A stretch of 32,099 nucleotides of DNA. Origin: Planctomycetota bacterium (GTDB lineage: Bacteria > Planctomycetota > UBA1135 > GCA-002686595). The notes under the pieces were generated by a model that had not been told where the DNA came from, made no database searches, and saw only the letters and a program-made list of their open reading frames with translations. Below are positions 16,151 through 24,300 of this stretch, one piece after another (within the stretch, counting starts at the first letter, position 1; each line of letters begins with the position of its first letter). A program made the translations under genes and the position numbers. The DNA lies in assembly GCA_029259605.1 (NCBI GenBank), contig JAJDEV010000220.1:1-32099 (forward strand), written 5' to 3'.

Positions 16151-17196
16151 CGCCGGCGCCCGCGAAGACGAACCACGCCCGCGATCGGGCGACGCCGCCG
16201 CGACCGTCGCGCGTCATCGCGGGCATCGACGAAGCCGGGCTCGGACCGTTGCTCGGACCGCTCTCGATCGGCTGGTCGGTCTTCCGTTTGCCGGAGCCGG
16301 GCGCGGATCCGTGGGTCCTCTTGCGCGGCAAAGTGAACAAGAACCCGACGCGCACGGCCAAGCTCGTCGTCGCCGACTCGAAGCGCGTGTACTCGCGCAA
16401 CGCGCGCGGGCTGCGCCGCCTCGAGACGACCGTGCTCACGTTCCTCTCGATGCTCGACGAGCACGGGCGTCCGCCCCGTGACCCGCGCGCGTTCCTCTTC
16501 GGCGAGCTCGGACCGAGCGAGGAAGAGATCCGCGCGCACCCCTGGTACTCGACTCTCCCGACGCTGCCCCGCGTGCTCGACGCGGCGAGCGTGGAGCTCT
16601 CGTCCGCGGTCCTCGCACGACGCATGTCCGAGCGCGGGCTCTCGCTCCTCGACGCCGGCACGCGCGTCGTTCCCGCCGGCGCGCTGAACGCGTCGTTCGA
16701 GGAGACGGGGAACAAGGGCACGACCATCTGGGCCAACTGCTTGGCCGTGCTGCAACGCCTCTGGCAGCGCCACGGCGAATCGGCGCCGGACGTCACGGTC
16801 GACATCCTCGGCGGCCGCATTCGCTATGCGTCGTTGCTGCGCGAAGGCTTCCCTGGAGCCGACGTGCGCGTGCTCTTCGAGGGGCCGGAACACTCCGCGT
16901 ATCAGCTCGACGAGCGCGACGAAACGGGTGCCGAGCGCTGGCTTCCGCGTCGCATGCGCATCGACTTCCTCGCGAAGGGCGAGGACGCATCGTTCGCCGT
17001 CGCGCTCGGTTCGTGCATCGCGAAGTACGCGCGCGAGCTCGCGATGTCCGGCTTCAACGCCTACTTCGAGGAGCGTCAGGCCGACCTGGTCCCGACCGCA
17101 GGCTACACGACCGACGGGCGACGCTGGCTCGACGACGCGCACGAAGCGATCCGCGCTGCGGGCGTCCCCGACGACGTCCTGATCCGAACGCGCTGA
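16147..17196 (+). CDS. Divergent RNase HII-like protein, enlarged
   Basis: A 349-residue protein, whereas bacterial RNase HII is about 200. RNase HII landmarks occur in the right order: AGIDEAGLGPLLGP (25-38; D28, E29), ADSKRVY (77-82, matching the DSK motif), DILGG (219-223) at the third acidic position, KGEDASFAVALGSCIAKYAREL (278-299) corresponding to the KGD...SIxAKxxRD helix, and AGYTTD (318-323) corresponding to the C-terminal GYxT motif. The extra length is mostly between residues 95 and 215. This suggests a nuclease of the RNase H superfamily, possibly acting on RNA/DNA hybrids, but altered specificity is likely. The ATG overlaps the lgt stop. Confidence 0.7.
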   Translation: MTPAPAKTNHARDRATPPRPSRVIAGIDEAGLGPLLGPLSIGWSVFRLPEPGADPWVLLRGKVNKNPTRTAKLVVADSKRVYSRNARGLRRLETTVLTFLSMLDEHGRPPRDPRAFLFGELGPSEEEIRAHPWYSTLPTLPRVLDAASVELSSAVLARRMSERGLSLLDAGTRVVPAGALNASFEETGNKGTTIWANCLAVLQRLWQRHGESAPDVTVDILGGRIRYASLLREGFPGADVRVLFEGPEHSAYQLDERDETGAERWLPRRMRIDFLAKGEDASFAVALGSCIAKYARELAMSGFNAYFEERQADLVPTAGYTTDGRRWLDDAHEAIRAAGVPDDVLIRTR

Positions 17197-17387
17197 ACCT
17201 GCGGCGTTTTCCGCGCACGCCGGAAGATCCTTCCGCGGCGTGCAGCGCGGCCACGCGTGTTTCGTCTCGGCAAACGGACCGAGTGGGCCGGTATCGACTC
17301 AGGCGCGGCGACGCTGCACTCGAAAGGTCCAACACGCCCTCCCCGGCGCACGCACCCCCTGAAACAGCGTCGCCACGATTCCCCACC

Positions 17388-18725
17388 ATGCCCGAAGAGA
17401 CGAGTACGCGGCGCTTCGACCGCGATACGAACGCAACGCTCCAATCCCGGATCGCGATCGTTCTCTGCCTCACGATCGTGTTCTCGTCGATCGCGCTGGT
17501 CGAGTTGAACCAACGCATCCGGGACTCGGTGATGTCGCTTCCCTCGGACGACAACGCGGCGTCGGAACGCGAGCGCCTCGCGCGCCTCGCATACGGCGCG
17601 CGACGGACCCGCCCGAAGCTGGTGTGCGTCCTTTCGATCGACGGCCTGCGCGCCGATCAAGTCGACGAGGAGGGACGCTTCGCCGATCTGACGCGCGAGT
17701 CACTCGCCTTCCACACGGCAGCTGCGCAGTCGTCGCAATCGCTCGTGTCGCTGAAGTCGATGCTGACGGGCAAGTATCCGTCGAGCCTCATCCTCGAGGA
17801 AACGAGCGCGGATCAGATGATGCTCTCGTCGCTCGAGAACCCGCGCGAGTTCCTGCTCGACGCGTTCCGCTCGGCGACGCCCACGCTCGCGGCGCACTTG
17901 AACGCGAACGGGTACCGCGCCGGTGTGTTCGCCGACGGCGGTCTCATGGAGAGCGAGCCGAGCCTGACCGCGGACTTCGGCAAGGTCGACGTCGACGCGA
18001 AGGACGCGAGCGAGTGCCTCGAGCGCGCAGCTGCGTGGCTCGCCGCGAACTCCGACCGCGACATCTTCCTGCTCGCGCACACACGCGCGCTGACAGCGGC
18101 CGACACGCACGCGACCTATCGCACCGCGGTCGACCGCGCCGAAACCGCGGTGGTCGCGTTCGTGGAAGCGCTCCGCGACCAAGGCGTCTGGGACGACACG
18201 CTGCTCGTGCTCACCTCGAACCACGGCACGAGCCTCGGCGAGCGCGACGAACCGGGCTCCGGCGACCTGTACATCGAGCAGCTGCTCGTGCCCGTCGTCG
18301 TCAAGCCGCCCGCGCACTGGAAACTCACGCCGGCGCGTGTCGACGCGGCGATCGAGCTCGTCGACCTGTACCCGTCGCTCGGCTCCGCCACGGGCGATCG
18401 AATGAACAAGGACATCGACGGCGTCTCGTTCCTCCCGATTCTCTTCCGCGGAGTCGAGGGTCGCGACTACCTCGTCGCGCAAACGTCGTGGAGCGGCGGC
18501 GGCGCGAACGCGGTCCGTCGCTCGGTCCTGTCGCCCGGGCGCTGGCAGATCATCCACGACGCGAACAACGACGTGGTCGAGTTCTTCTCGCTCGAGAACG
18601 ACCCGCACGGACTCATCGCCGCGGAACCGACGGGGGAGGAGGTGCCGGCGTTCATCGAGTCGCTCTTCCACAACCCCGCGCCGCGTTCGGCGCCGGCCGC
18701 CGGGTTCGAGCGCGGCGATTCCTGA
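17388..18725 (+). CDS. Membrane-anchored sulfatase/alkaline-phosphatase-fold protein
   Basis: A 445-residue protein with a cytoplasmic N-terminus, one transmembrane helix (about 21-41) and an external sulfatase-like domain. Seen are VLSIDGLRAD (81-90, metal ligand D85), SLVSLKSMLTGKYPS (118-132) around the nucleophile position (S118 by alignment) and LTSNHGTSLGE, where the usual SDHG metal pair has Asn in place of Asp. The CxPxR formylglycine signature is absent, so this is not a classical sulfatase. It could be a phospho-transferase or hydrolase acting on an envelope polymer, or a degenerate enzyme. It lies upstream of a flavoprotein and a glycosyltransferase on the same strand, which fits a role at the cell surface. 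The ATG at 17388 precedes the single membrane helix. Confidence 0.75.
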   Translation: MPEETSTRRFDRDTNATLQSRIAIVLCLTIVFSSIALVELNQRIRDSVMSLPSDDNAASERERLARLAYGARRTRPKLVCVLSIDGLRADQVDEEGRFADLTRESLAFHTAAAQSSQSLVSLKSMLTGKYPSSLILEETSADQMMLSSLENPREFLLDAFRSATPTLAAHLNANGYRAGVFADGGLMESEPSLTADFGKVDVDAKDASECLERAAAWLAANSDRDIFLLAHTRALTAADTHATYRTAVDRAETAVVAFVEALRDQGVWDDTLLVLTSNHGTSLGERDEPGSGDLYIEQLLVPVVVKPPAHWKLTPARVDAAIELVDLYPSLGSATGDRMNKDIDGVSFLPILFRGVEGRDYLVAQTSWSGGGANAVRRSVLSPGRWQIIHDANNDVVEFFSLENDPHGLIAAEPTGEEVPAFIESLFHNPAPRSAPAAGFERGDS

Positions 18726-18822
18726 CTCCAGCGCGTGGGCGAAAGCGTCGATCCTGGCGCAACCATCCGGGCCCCCGTAAGGTGACCCGCCGTCCCGCTC
18801 GACACCCCCAACCGATCCCCTC

Positions 18823-20148
18823 TTGAAGACTGCGATCCTCGGCGCCGGCGTCTCCGGTCTGGCCCTAGCGCGCCGACTGGCCGAGGGCGGCCTCCCCGCC
18901 TCCGACGTGCACCTGTTCGAGGCCGGCCCCGTGATCGGCGGGCTCTGCCGGTCGAAGACCGTCGACGGCTTCACCTACGACGTCTCGGGCGGCCACATCC
19001 TGTTCAGCAAGGACGCGCCCACCATGCAGTGGATGCGCGACTGCGCCGGCGGCGATGACGCGTTCGTCAAGCGCGACCGCAACACGAAGATCCGCTTCGA
19101 CGATCGCTGGGTGCACTACCCGTTCGAGAACGGCCTCGGCGACCTGCCCGACGGGGCGAAGTTCGACTGCCTGAAGGGTTACGTCGAGGCGTGGCACGCG
19201 CGCCAGGTCGACGCGAGCGCGGCGCCGAAGGACTTCAAGAGCTGGATCCAGTGGCGCTTCGGCGACGGCATCGCCAAGCACTTCATGGACCCGTACAACG
19301 AGAAGATCTGGAAGCGCCCGCTGGAACAGATCACCAGCTCGTGGGTCGCGGGGCGCGTGCCCGACGCACCGATCGACGACGTGCTGCGCGCGGCGATCGG
19401 CATCCGGACCGAGGGCTACACCCACCAGGCGATCTTCTACTACCCGAAGCAGGGCGGGTTCCAGGCCATCACGGACGGCATGGGTTCGACGCTCGCCCCG
19501 CAGATCCGCCTGAACACACGCGTCGAGAGCGTGACGCGGCACGGCGACGGATGGCGTGTGAACGGCGAGGACTTCGACCGCGTCGTCAACACGATCGCGA
19601 TGAACGATCTGCCGGACATCGTCGAAGGCATTCCGGACGACGTCGCGGCCGCGATGCGCGGGCTCGCGTTCAACTCGATCGTGTGCTTCCTCGTTGCGCT
19701 CGATCGCCCCGAGCATCCGAACCTGTCGTGGATCTACCTGCCGCAGCACGCGCAGGGTCCGGTCAACCGCGCGACGTACATGTCGAACTACTCCCCGGGC
19801 AACGCGCCCGAGGGCAAGACGAGCTTCCTGTTCGAGGTCACCGTGCCCGGCGGACACGCGCCGCCCGCGGGCGACCTCGAGGCCGAGGTGCTGCGCGGCG
19901 TCGAGCACGCGGGACTCCTGCGCAGGGACGAGGTGCTCTTCACCGATCGCAGCTTCTGCAAGCACGCGTACATCGTGTACGACCACGAGCTCGACGCACG
20001 CCGTGCGTCCTCGATCGCGTGGTGCGAGGCGAACGGCATCGAGCCGCTCGGTCGCTTCGGACACTACGACTACTTCAACTCGGACCAGTGCGTGATCGCG
20101 TCGACCGCGCTCGCCGAGCGCATGCTCGAACAAGCCCGCACGGGCTGA
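18823..20148 (+). CDS. UDP-galactopyranose-mutase-like FAD-dependent oxidoreductase
   Basis: A 441-residue flavoprotein of the amine oxidase/UDP-galactopyranose mutase type. It opens with the dinucleotide-binding motif ILGAGVSGLALARRL (5-19), then FEAGPVIGGLCRS and YDVSGGHILFSKD, the conserved FAD-contact regions of this group. IWKRPLEQITSSW and YPKQGGFQAI match the mid-protein pattern of Glf-like and protoporphyrinogen-oxidase-like proteins. A sugar-nucleotide ring-contraction role or oxidation of a lipid or sugar is possible; the substrate is not determined. The start is TTG at 18823, needed to include the Rossmann motif. A GT2 gene starts 14 bases after the stop, suggesting joint work on a glycan. 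Confidence 0.8.
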   Translation: MKTAILGAGVSGLALARRLAEGGLPASDVHLFEAGPVIGGLCRSKTVDGFTYDVSGGHILFSKDAPTMQWMRDCAGGDDAFVKRDRNTKIRFDDRWVHYPFENGLGDLPDGAKFDCLKGYVEAWHARQVDASAAPKDFKSWIQWRFGDGIAKHFMDPYNEKIWKRPLEQITSSWVAGRVPDAPIDDVLRAAIGIRTEGYTHQAIFYYPKQGGFQAITDGMGSTLAPQIRLNTRVESVTRHGDGWRVNGEDFDRVVNTIAMNDLPDIVEGIPDDVAAAMRGLAFNSIVCFLVALDRPEHPNLSWIYLPQHAQGPVNRATYMSNYSPGNAPEGKTSFLFEVTVPGGHAPPAGDLEAEVLRGVEHAGLLRRDEVLFTDRSFCKHAYIVYDHELDARRASSIAWCEANGIEPLGRFGHYDYFNSDQCVIASTALAERMLEQARTG

Positions 20149-20161
20149 GGCGCGCGCAGTC

Positions 20162-21181
20162 GTGACGGCTTCGACTCGAGCGGGTGCGATCACGGCGGAG
20201 CCGCGCTCCGTCTCGATGGTCATTCCGACGTGGAACGCGGGCGCGCGCTTCCACGAAGTGCTCGAGGCCCTGCGCTCGCAGTCTTTCGAGGGCGGCTTCG
20301 AGCTGCTCGTGATCGACTCGGGTTCGACCGACGGCACGCCGGAGGCGGCGCGCGCGGCGGGCGCGCGCGTGGAGTCGATCGCGCAGAGCACCTTCGGCCA
20401 CGGCCGCACGCGCAACCTCGGCATCGCGCACACGTCGGGCGACATCGTGCTGCTCCTCACCCAGGACGCCGTCCCCATCGGCAGCGACTACGTGGCGAGC
20501 CTCGTCGGCGCGTTCGACTCCGGCAACGTCGACGGCGCCTACGCGCGCCAGTACCCGCGCCCGGATTGCGACCCGATCCTCGCCGAGCGCCTGCGGCAGT
20601 GGAGCGCGTCGCGCAACGAGCGCGTGCTCCAGGTCCTCGCACCCGGCGACGCCGCCGCGGCGCAGCTCCTGTTCTCGCGCCTGCCCCCCATCGAGCGCTA
20701 CCTGTCCTGCGCCTTCGACAACGTCGCGTCGGCCGTGCGCCGCTCGACCTGGGAGCACACGCCCTTCCCCGAGCGCTCGTTCGGCGAGGACGTGGCCTGG
20801 GCGCGTGAGGTCCTGCTCGCCGGCGGCGCGGTCGCGTACGAGCCGGCGGCCAGCGTCGAGCACTCGCACCGCATCGAGCTCGTGCGCGAGTTCAAGCGGC
20901 TCTACTGCGACCATCGCAACCTGATCGAGCTGTTCGACCTGCGCAACGTGCCGAGCTGGCGCTCGGTGCGCGCCGGCGCACGCGGTCAGCGCGACGTGTA
21001 CCGGAAGCTGCTCGACGGCCAGCCGCTCGGCGCGTGGGAGCGCCGCTACTGGCGGCTGTACTCGGTCCCCTACGCGTGGCTCGAATGTGCGGCGCAGTTC
21101 CTCGGCGCGCGCAGCCACTGGAAGACCGAGGAGAGCGGGTTCTGGCGCTGGTTCGACGGGCGCGTGCGGCGCGGCGTCTAG
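20162..21181 (+). CDS. Family 2 glycosyltransferase (GT-A fold)
   Basis: A 339-residue glycosyltransferase of the rhamnosyltransferase-like GT2 group. Motifs are MVIPTWNAG near the N-terminus, IDSGSTDGTPEAA, a DxD-type site in LLTQDAVPIG, and GEDVAWAREVLLAGG, which supplies the catalytic-base region, followed by the conserved HSH. It would transfer a sugar from a nucleotide donor to a lipid-linked or surface glycan at the cytoplasmic face. The start is GTG at 20162 with a weak GAGG 11 bases upstream. The stop codon forms the first bases of a 166-bp palindrome. Confidence 0.88.
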   Translation: MTASTRAGAITAEPRSVSMVIPTWNAGARFHEVLEALRSQSFEGGFELLVIDSGSTDGTPEAARAAGARVESIAQSTFGHGRTRNLGIAHTSGDIVLLLTQDAVPIGSDYVASLVGAFDSGNVDGAYARQYPRPDCDPILAERLRQWSASRNERVLQVLAPGDAAAAQLLFSRLPPIERYLSCAFDNVASAVRRSTWEHTPFPERSFGEDVAWAREVLLAGGAVAYEPAASVEHSHRIELVREFKRLYCDHRNLIELFDLRNVPSWRSVRAGARGQRDVYRKLLDGQPLGAWERRYWRLYSVPYAWLECAAQFLGARSHWKTEESGFWRWFDGRVRRGV

Positions 21182-21343
21182 CAGACTGTGGCAAAAGTCA
21201 TTCACCTGCAGAACGCCGTCCTCCACTCCGGCTTGGCCCCCGAAAGCCTCGCCGAATCCACCGATTCGCCTACGTTTCCGGAGACCAACCCGGAGCGGAT
21301 GCCGACGCTCTGCGGGCGAAGCACTTGCGCCACAGCCTGCTAG
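21178..21343. repeat. 166-bp imperfect palindrome with CTAG ends
   Basis: The two 83-bp halves are inverted copies matching at about 61 of 83 positions (counted by eye), with no insertion or deletion. Both ends read inward as CTAGCAG, one base, CTGTGGC. The axis of symmetry lies between 21260 and 21261, within GAATCCACCGATTC. The left end includes the TAG stop of the glycosyltransferase gene. The element resembles the CTAG-ended copies at 19-43 and 1007-1091 at its tips. A dispersed palindromic element, or two inverted copies of a shorter repeat, are the likely explanations. Confidence 0.75.
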
Positions 21344-21459
21344 CCCGGTCGGCAATCCCTTCTCGCCGGACGAGCTTCGCCGGACGGTCGCCACCGTTCC
21401 GCGCGACTCGGCGTAAACTGGGCGCCCTACCGCGGAACACGCGGTACCTCGCAACCGGG

Positions 21460-24297
21460 ATGAACATGGAAGAGCGCGCCGAACCCGCGCAACCGCACGA
21501 CGGCGAGCCACGCCGCGCCACCGATCGTTCGGACGACTCGGGCGAACCGACGCCGTCGCGGCGGCCGGCCGACGATGCCGGTGCGCCGGACGAGGATCCG
21601 GAGGACGCGGGGCAGGACGACCTGCTCGTCCTCGCACGCCTGCTGCGCGAGGAGGAGACCGCCGCGGCCGAGGCGATGGACGAGGACGAGCCCGACCGCG
21701 AGCCCGAAGCGGACGAAGACGAGTTCCTCGACGACGTCCTGGGCATCGCGCTCGACGAGGACGACGTCGACCTCGCTGCTCTCGACGCCGAGGACGATGG
21801 CGGCGACGGCTCCGACGCGACGTGGATCGCCGGCCGCTTCGAGCTCGTCGCGCGCCTCGGCAACGGGCCGCGCGGCTACGTGCTGCGAGCGCGCGACCAC
21901 GAGAACCAGCGGCGCGAGATGGCGCTCAAGCTGCTCGACGACGACGGCGACGACCTCGAGGCGCGCGCGCGCGCGTGGCTGCGCGACACCGAGCGCCTGA
22001 CGCACGGCTCGATCAATCGCGCGCGCGAAGTCGGCTCGACCGAGGACGGGCGCGTCTGGATCGCCTCCGACCTGGTCGACGGAGAGAGCGCGCGCACGCT
22101 CGCCGAGCGCGCCGGAGCGCTGCCGCCGCGGCACGCGTTCGAGATCGTGCGCCAGGTGTTGCTCGGCCTCGAGAAGGGACACGAGCTCGGGCTCGTCCAC
22201 GGCGACGTCAAGGCCGAGAACGTCGCGCTCGTGCGCCGCGTCGCGTGGACCGAGGACAACCCGTTCGGCGTCGGCGTGCGCATCCTCGACTACGCCCTAC
22301 CGGGGATCTTCGCGCCGGCGAGCGCGGCGGACGATCTGCTCGCGGTCGGCGTGTTGCTCGCCGAGCTGCTCACCGGTTCGCGTCTCGAGCGAGATGCATC
22401 GGATTGGATCGGGAGCGGTGCGTCCGTCTCGACCGCCAACCTGACCGCGAAGGCGCGCGACGTGCTCGATCGCGCGCTCGACGACGACCCGCACGCACGC
22501 TTCGCCAGCGCGGCCGAGTTCCGCGCGGCGCTCGAGGCGACTCCCGAGTGGCGCCCGGAGGCACCCGCGCGCCGCGGGCTCACCCTCGGGCTCGTCGCGA
22601 CGGCCGCCGCGGTCGCCGTGGCCTTGTTCGTCTTCCGCGATCGGCTGCCGGTCGTCAGCGCGAAGGACGCGGCGCCGCCGACGGAAGACGCGGTCGACGT
22701 CGCGCGCATCCAATCCGAATGGCAAGCCGAACGCGAGGCGTTCCGCACGCGGCTCGACACGCTCGACGCCACGGCGGCGCAGTCGCAAAGCGAACTCGAG
22801 CGCGTGCGCGCCGAGCGCGAGCTCGACCGCATCGAGCGCGAGAAGCGCGAGCGCGAACTCGCGGCGAAGGCGCGCGAGGTCGACGCGCTCGAAGCGCGCA
22901 TGCGCGACGAAGCGGCGAAGGCCGCCGCGGCCCAGGCCCTGCTCGACGCGCGGGCCGAGGCCGAGGCCGTCGAGGAGGCCGCGCCGCTCGTCGCCGCGCC
23001 CGACCCGGCCGAGGCCGAGGCGCGCACCGTCGCCCGCGAGGTCGATCGCGTTCTCAAACCGCTCGTCGCCGTTCGTGTGGAGCGAGCGGGCCGCGCGGCG
23101 GCGGAGCTCAGCGACCCGGACGCACGACGCTTGTGCGCCGCGCTCACGGCGGCGCTCGGCGCGGCCGACGCGCTCGAGCGCGAGCCCGACGCGCTCGCGC
23201 GCCTCGACCTCTTGCCCGCCATGCACACGACCTTTCGCGACGGGCGTCAGCTCGAGCGCGCGATCGTCGTCGCCCAGCGCCCGCTCTGGTCCACGCTCGG
23301 ACCGGCCCCGGATCGCGCGCAGCGTGTGAGCGAGGTGCTCGACGCGATCGACGCGCAGGGAGCCCGGCTCGAACGCGAGCTCGATCGCGCGCTCGAGGAG
23401 CGTTGGAACGACCTGCTGCGCGCGCCCGATCGAGATCCGCGCGACGTCCTGCGCATCGCCGATCACTTCGACGACGGTCGCCTGCCGCTGTTCGTCGAAC
23501 GCCTCGCTCCGTGGCTCGCCGAGCGCTTGCTGCCCGCCGGGCTGCTGTCGCGCTCCGCGCTCCCGCGCTTCCAGCACCTCGGCGCGTGGGGCGCCGCGCT
23601 CGACACGCGCGCGGACGAGCTGCGCATGGCCACGGACGCCGCGCGTGAAACGGTCGCGGGGCTCGCCTTCGCGCACGCGTTCTACGCCACGCCTGGAACG
23701 CCGCTGCCCCGCGTGCCCGACGCGCTCGCGCTCGAGAAGACCCACTTCGACGGCTCGTGGCGCGAGTCGCTCGCCATCGGCGCCGCGCTGCTCGCGCCGA
23801 AGACCGGGCTGCCCGGCAAGGTCGGATCGCGTCGGCTCTACTTCGCGCGCACGCCCGATGGCGAGGAGAGCTGGCGCTGGGACGCGGTCGGTCCCGACTC
23901 GACTCCCCCGCCGGACGCGGACGCGAGTCGGCTCGTCACGCAAAGCTTCCACGACGCGGACGGAGTGAAGCTCGGCGAGCGCACCCTGCGCGTGTTCCGC
24001 ATCGGTCGACGCATCTTCGAAGAGGACGTGCGGCGCGTCGAGCTGTGCGACCTGGCCGCGCCCGAGGACGGCTTCAGCGTGCAGACCTGGGGCGGCGGCG
24101 GCACGCCGAATCCGCCCGCGCGGTTGCTCGTCGTGCCGGTCGCGCTCGACGCGTTCCGCGATCGGCTGCGACGCCTCCCCGAGCGCTGCCTCGTGCGCGA
24201 GAACGGCGCCGCGCGGACCTGGTGGTCGCCGACGCTGGGCTGCGTGCGGCACGCGGATCCGGACTGGATCACGTACGAGCTCGTGTTCGCCGAGTAG
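21460..24297 (+). CDS. Membrane protein kinase-like protein with coiled coil and unknown C-terminal domain
   Basis: A 945-residue protein. Residues 1-120 are very acidic and probably disordered. A Ser/Thr-kinase-like domain follows (about 124-365): a glycine loop LGNGPRGYVLRARD (133-146), MALKLL with K157, HGDVKAENV (247-255) with D249 and N254, and LDYALPG (276-282), where D277 stands at the DFG position but the rest is changed. One transmembrane helix (374-392) leads to a charged coiled coil (about 415-510). The last 430 residues match nothing I recognise. The core catalytic residues survive, so weak activity is possible, but a pseudokinase scaffold is equally plausible. The ATG at 21460 (or 21466) opens the acidic region. 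It is convergent with htpG, three bases apart. Confidence 0.75.
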   Translation: MNMEERAEPAQPHDGEPRRATDRSDDSGEPTPSRRPADDAGAPDEDPEDAGQDDLLVLARLLREEETAAAEAMDEDEPDREPEADEDEFLDDVLGIALDEDDVDLAALDAEDDGGDGSDATWIAGRFELVARLGNGPRGYVLRARDHENQRREMALKLLDDDGDDLEARARAWLRDTERLTHGSINRAREVGSTEDGRVWIASDLVDGESARTLAERAGALPPRHAFEIVRQVLLGLEKGHELGLVHGDVKAENVALVRRVAWTEDNPFGVGVRILDYALPGIFAPASAADDLLAVGVLLAELLTGSRLERDASDWIGSGASVSTANLTAKARDVLDRALDDDPHARFASAAEFRAALEATPEWRPEAPARRGLTLGLVATAAAVAVALFVFRDRLPVVSAKDAAPPTEDAVDVARIQSEWQAEREAFRTRLDTLDATAAQSQSELERVRAERELDRIEREKRERELAAKAREVDALEARMRDEAAKAAAAQALLDARAEAEAVEEAAPLVAAPDPAEAEARTVAREVDRVLKPLVAVRVERAGRAAAELSDPDARRLCAALTAALGAADALEREPDALARLDLLPAMHTTFRDGRQLERAIVVAQRPLWSTLGPAPDRAQRVSEVLDAIDAQGARLERELDRALEERWNDLLRAPDRDPRDVLRIADHFDDGRLPLFVERLAPWLAERLLPAGLLSRSALPRFQHLGAWGAALDTRADELRMATDAARETVAGLAFAHAFYATPGTPLPRVPDALALEKTHFDGSWRESLAIGAALLAPKTGLPGKVGSRRLYFARTPDGEESWRWDAVGPDSTPPPDADASRLVTQSFHDADGVKLGERTLRVFRIGRRIFEEDVRRVELCDLAAPEDGFSVQTWGGGGTPNPPARLLVVPVALDAFRDRLRRLPERCLVRENGAARTWWSPTLGCVRHADPDWITYELVFAE

Positions 24298-24300
24298 CGC

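Noticed and set aside
21344-21459. A small protein gene between the palindrome and the kinase-like gene
   Set aside because: The open frames here read through the palindrome or merge with the upstream part of the kinase frame and have no start context or motif.
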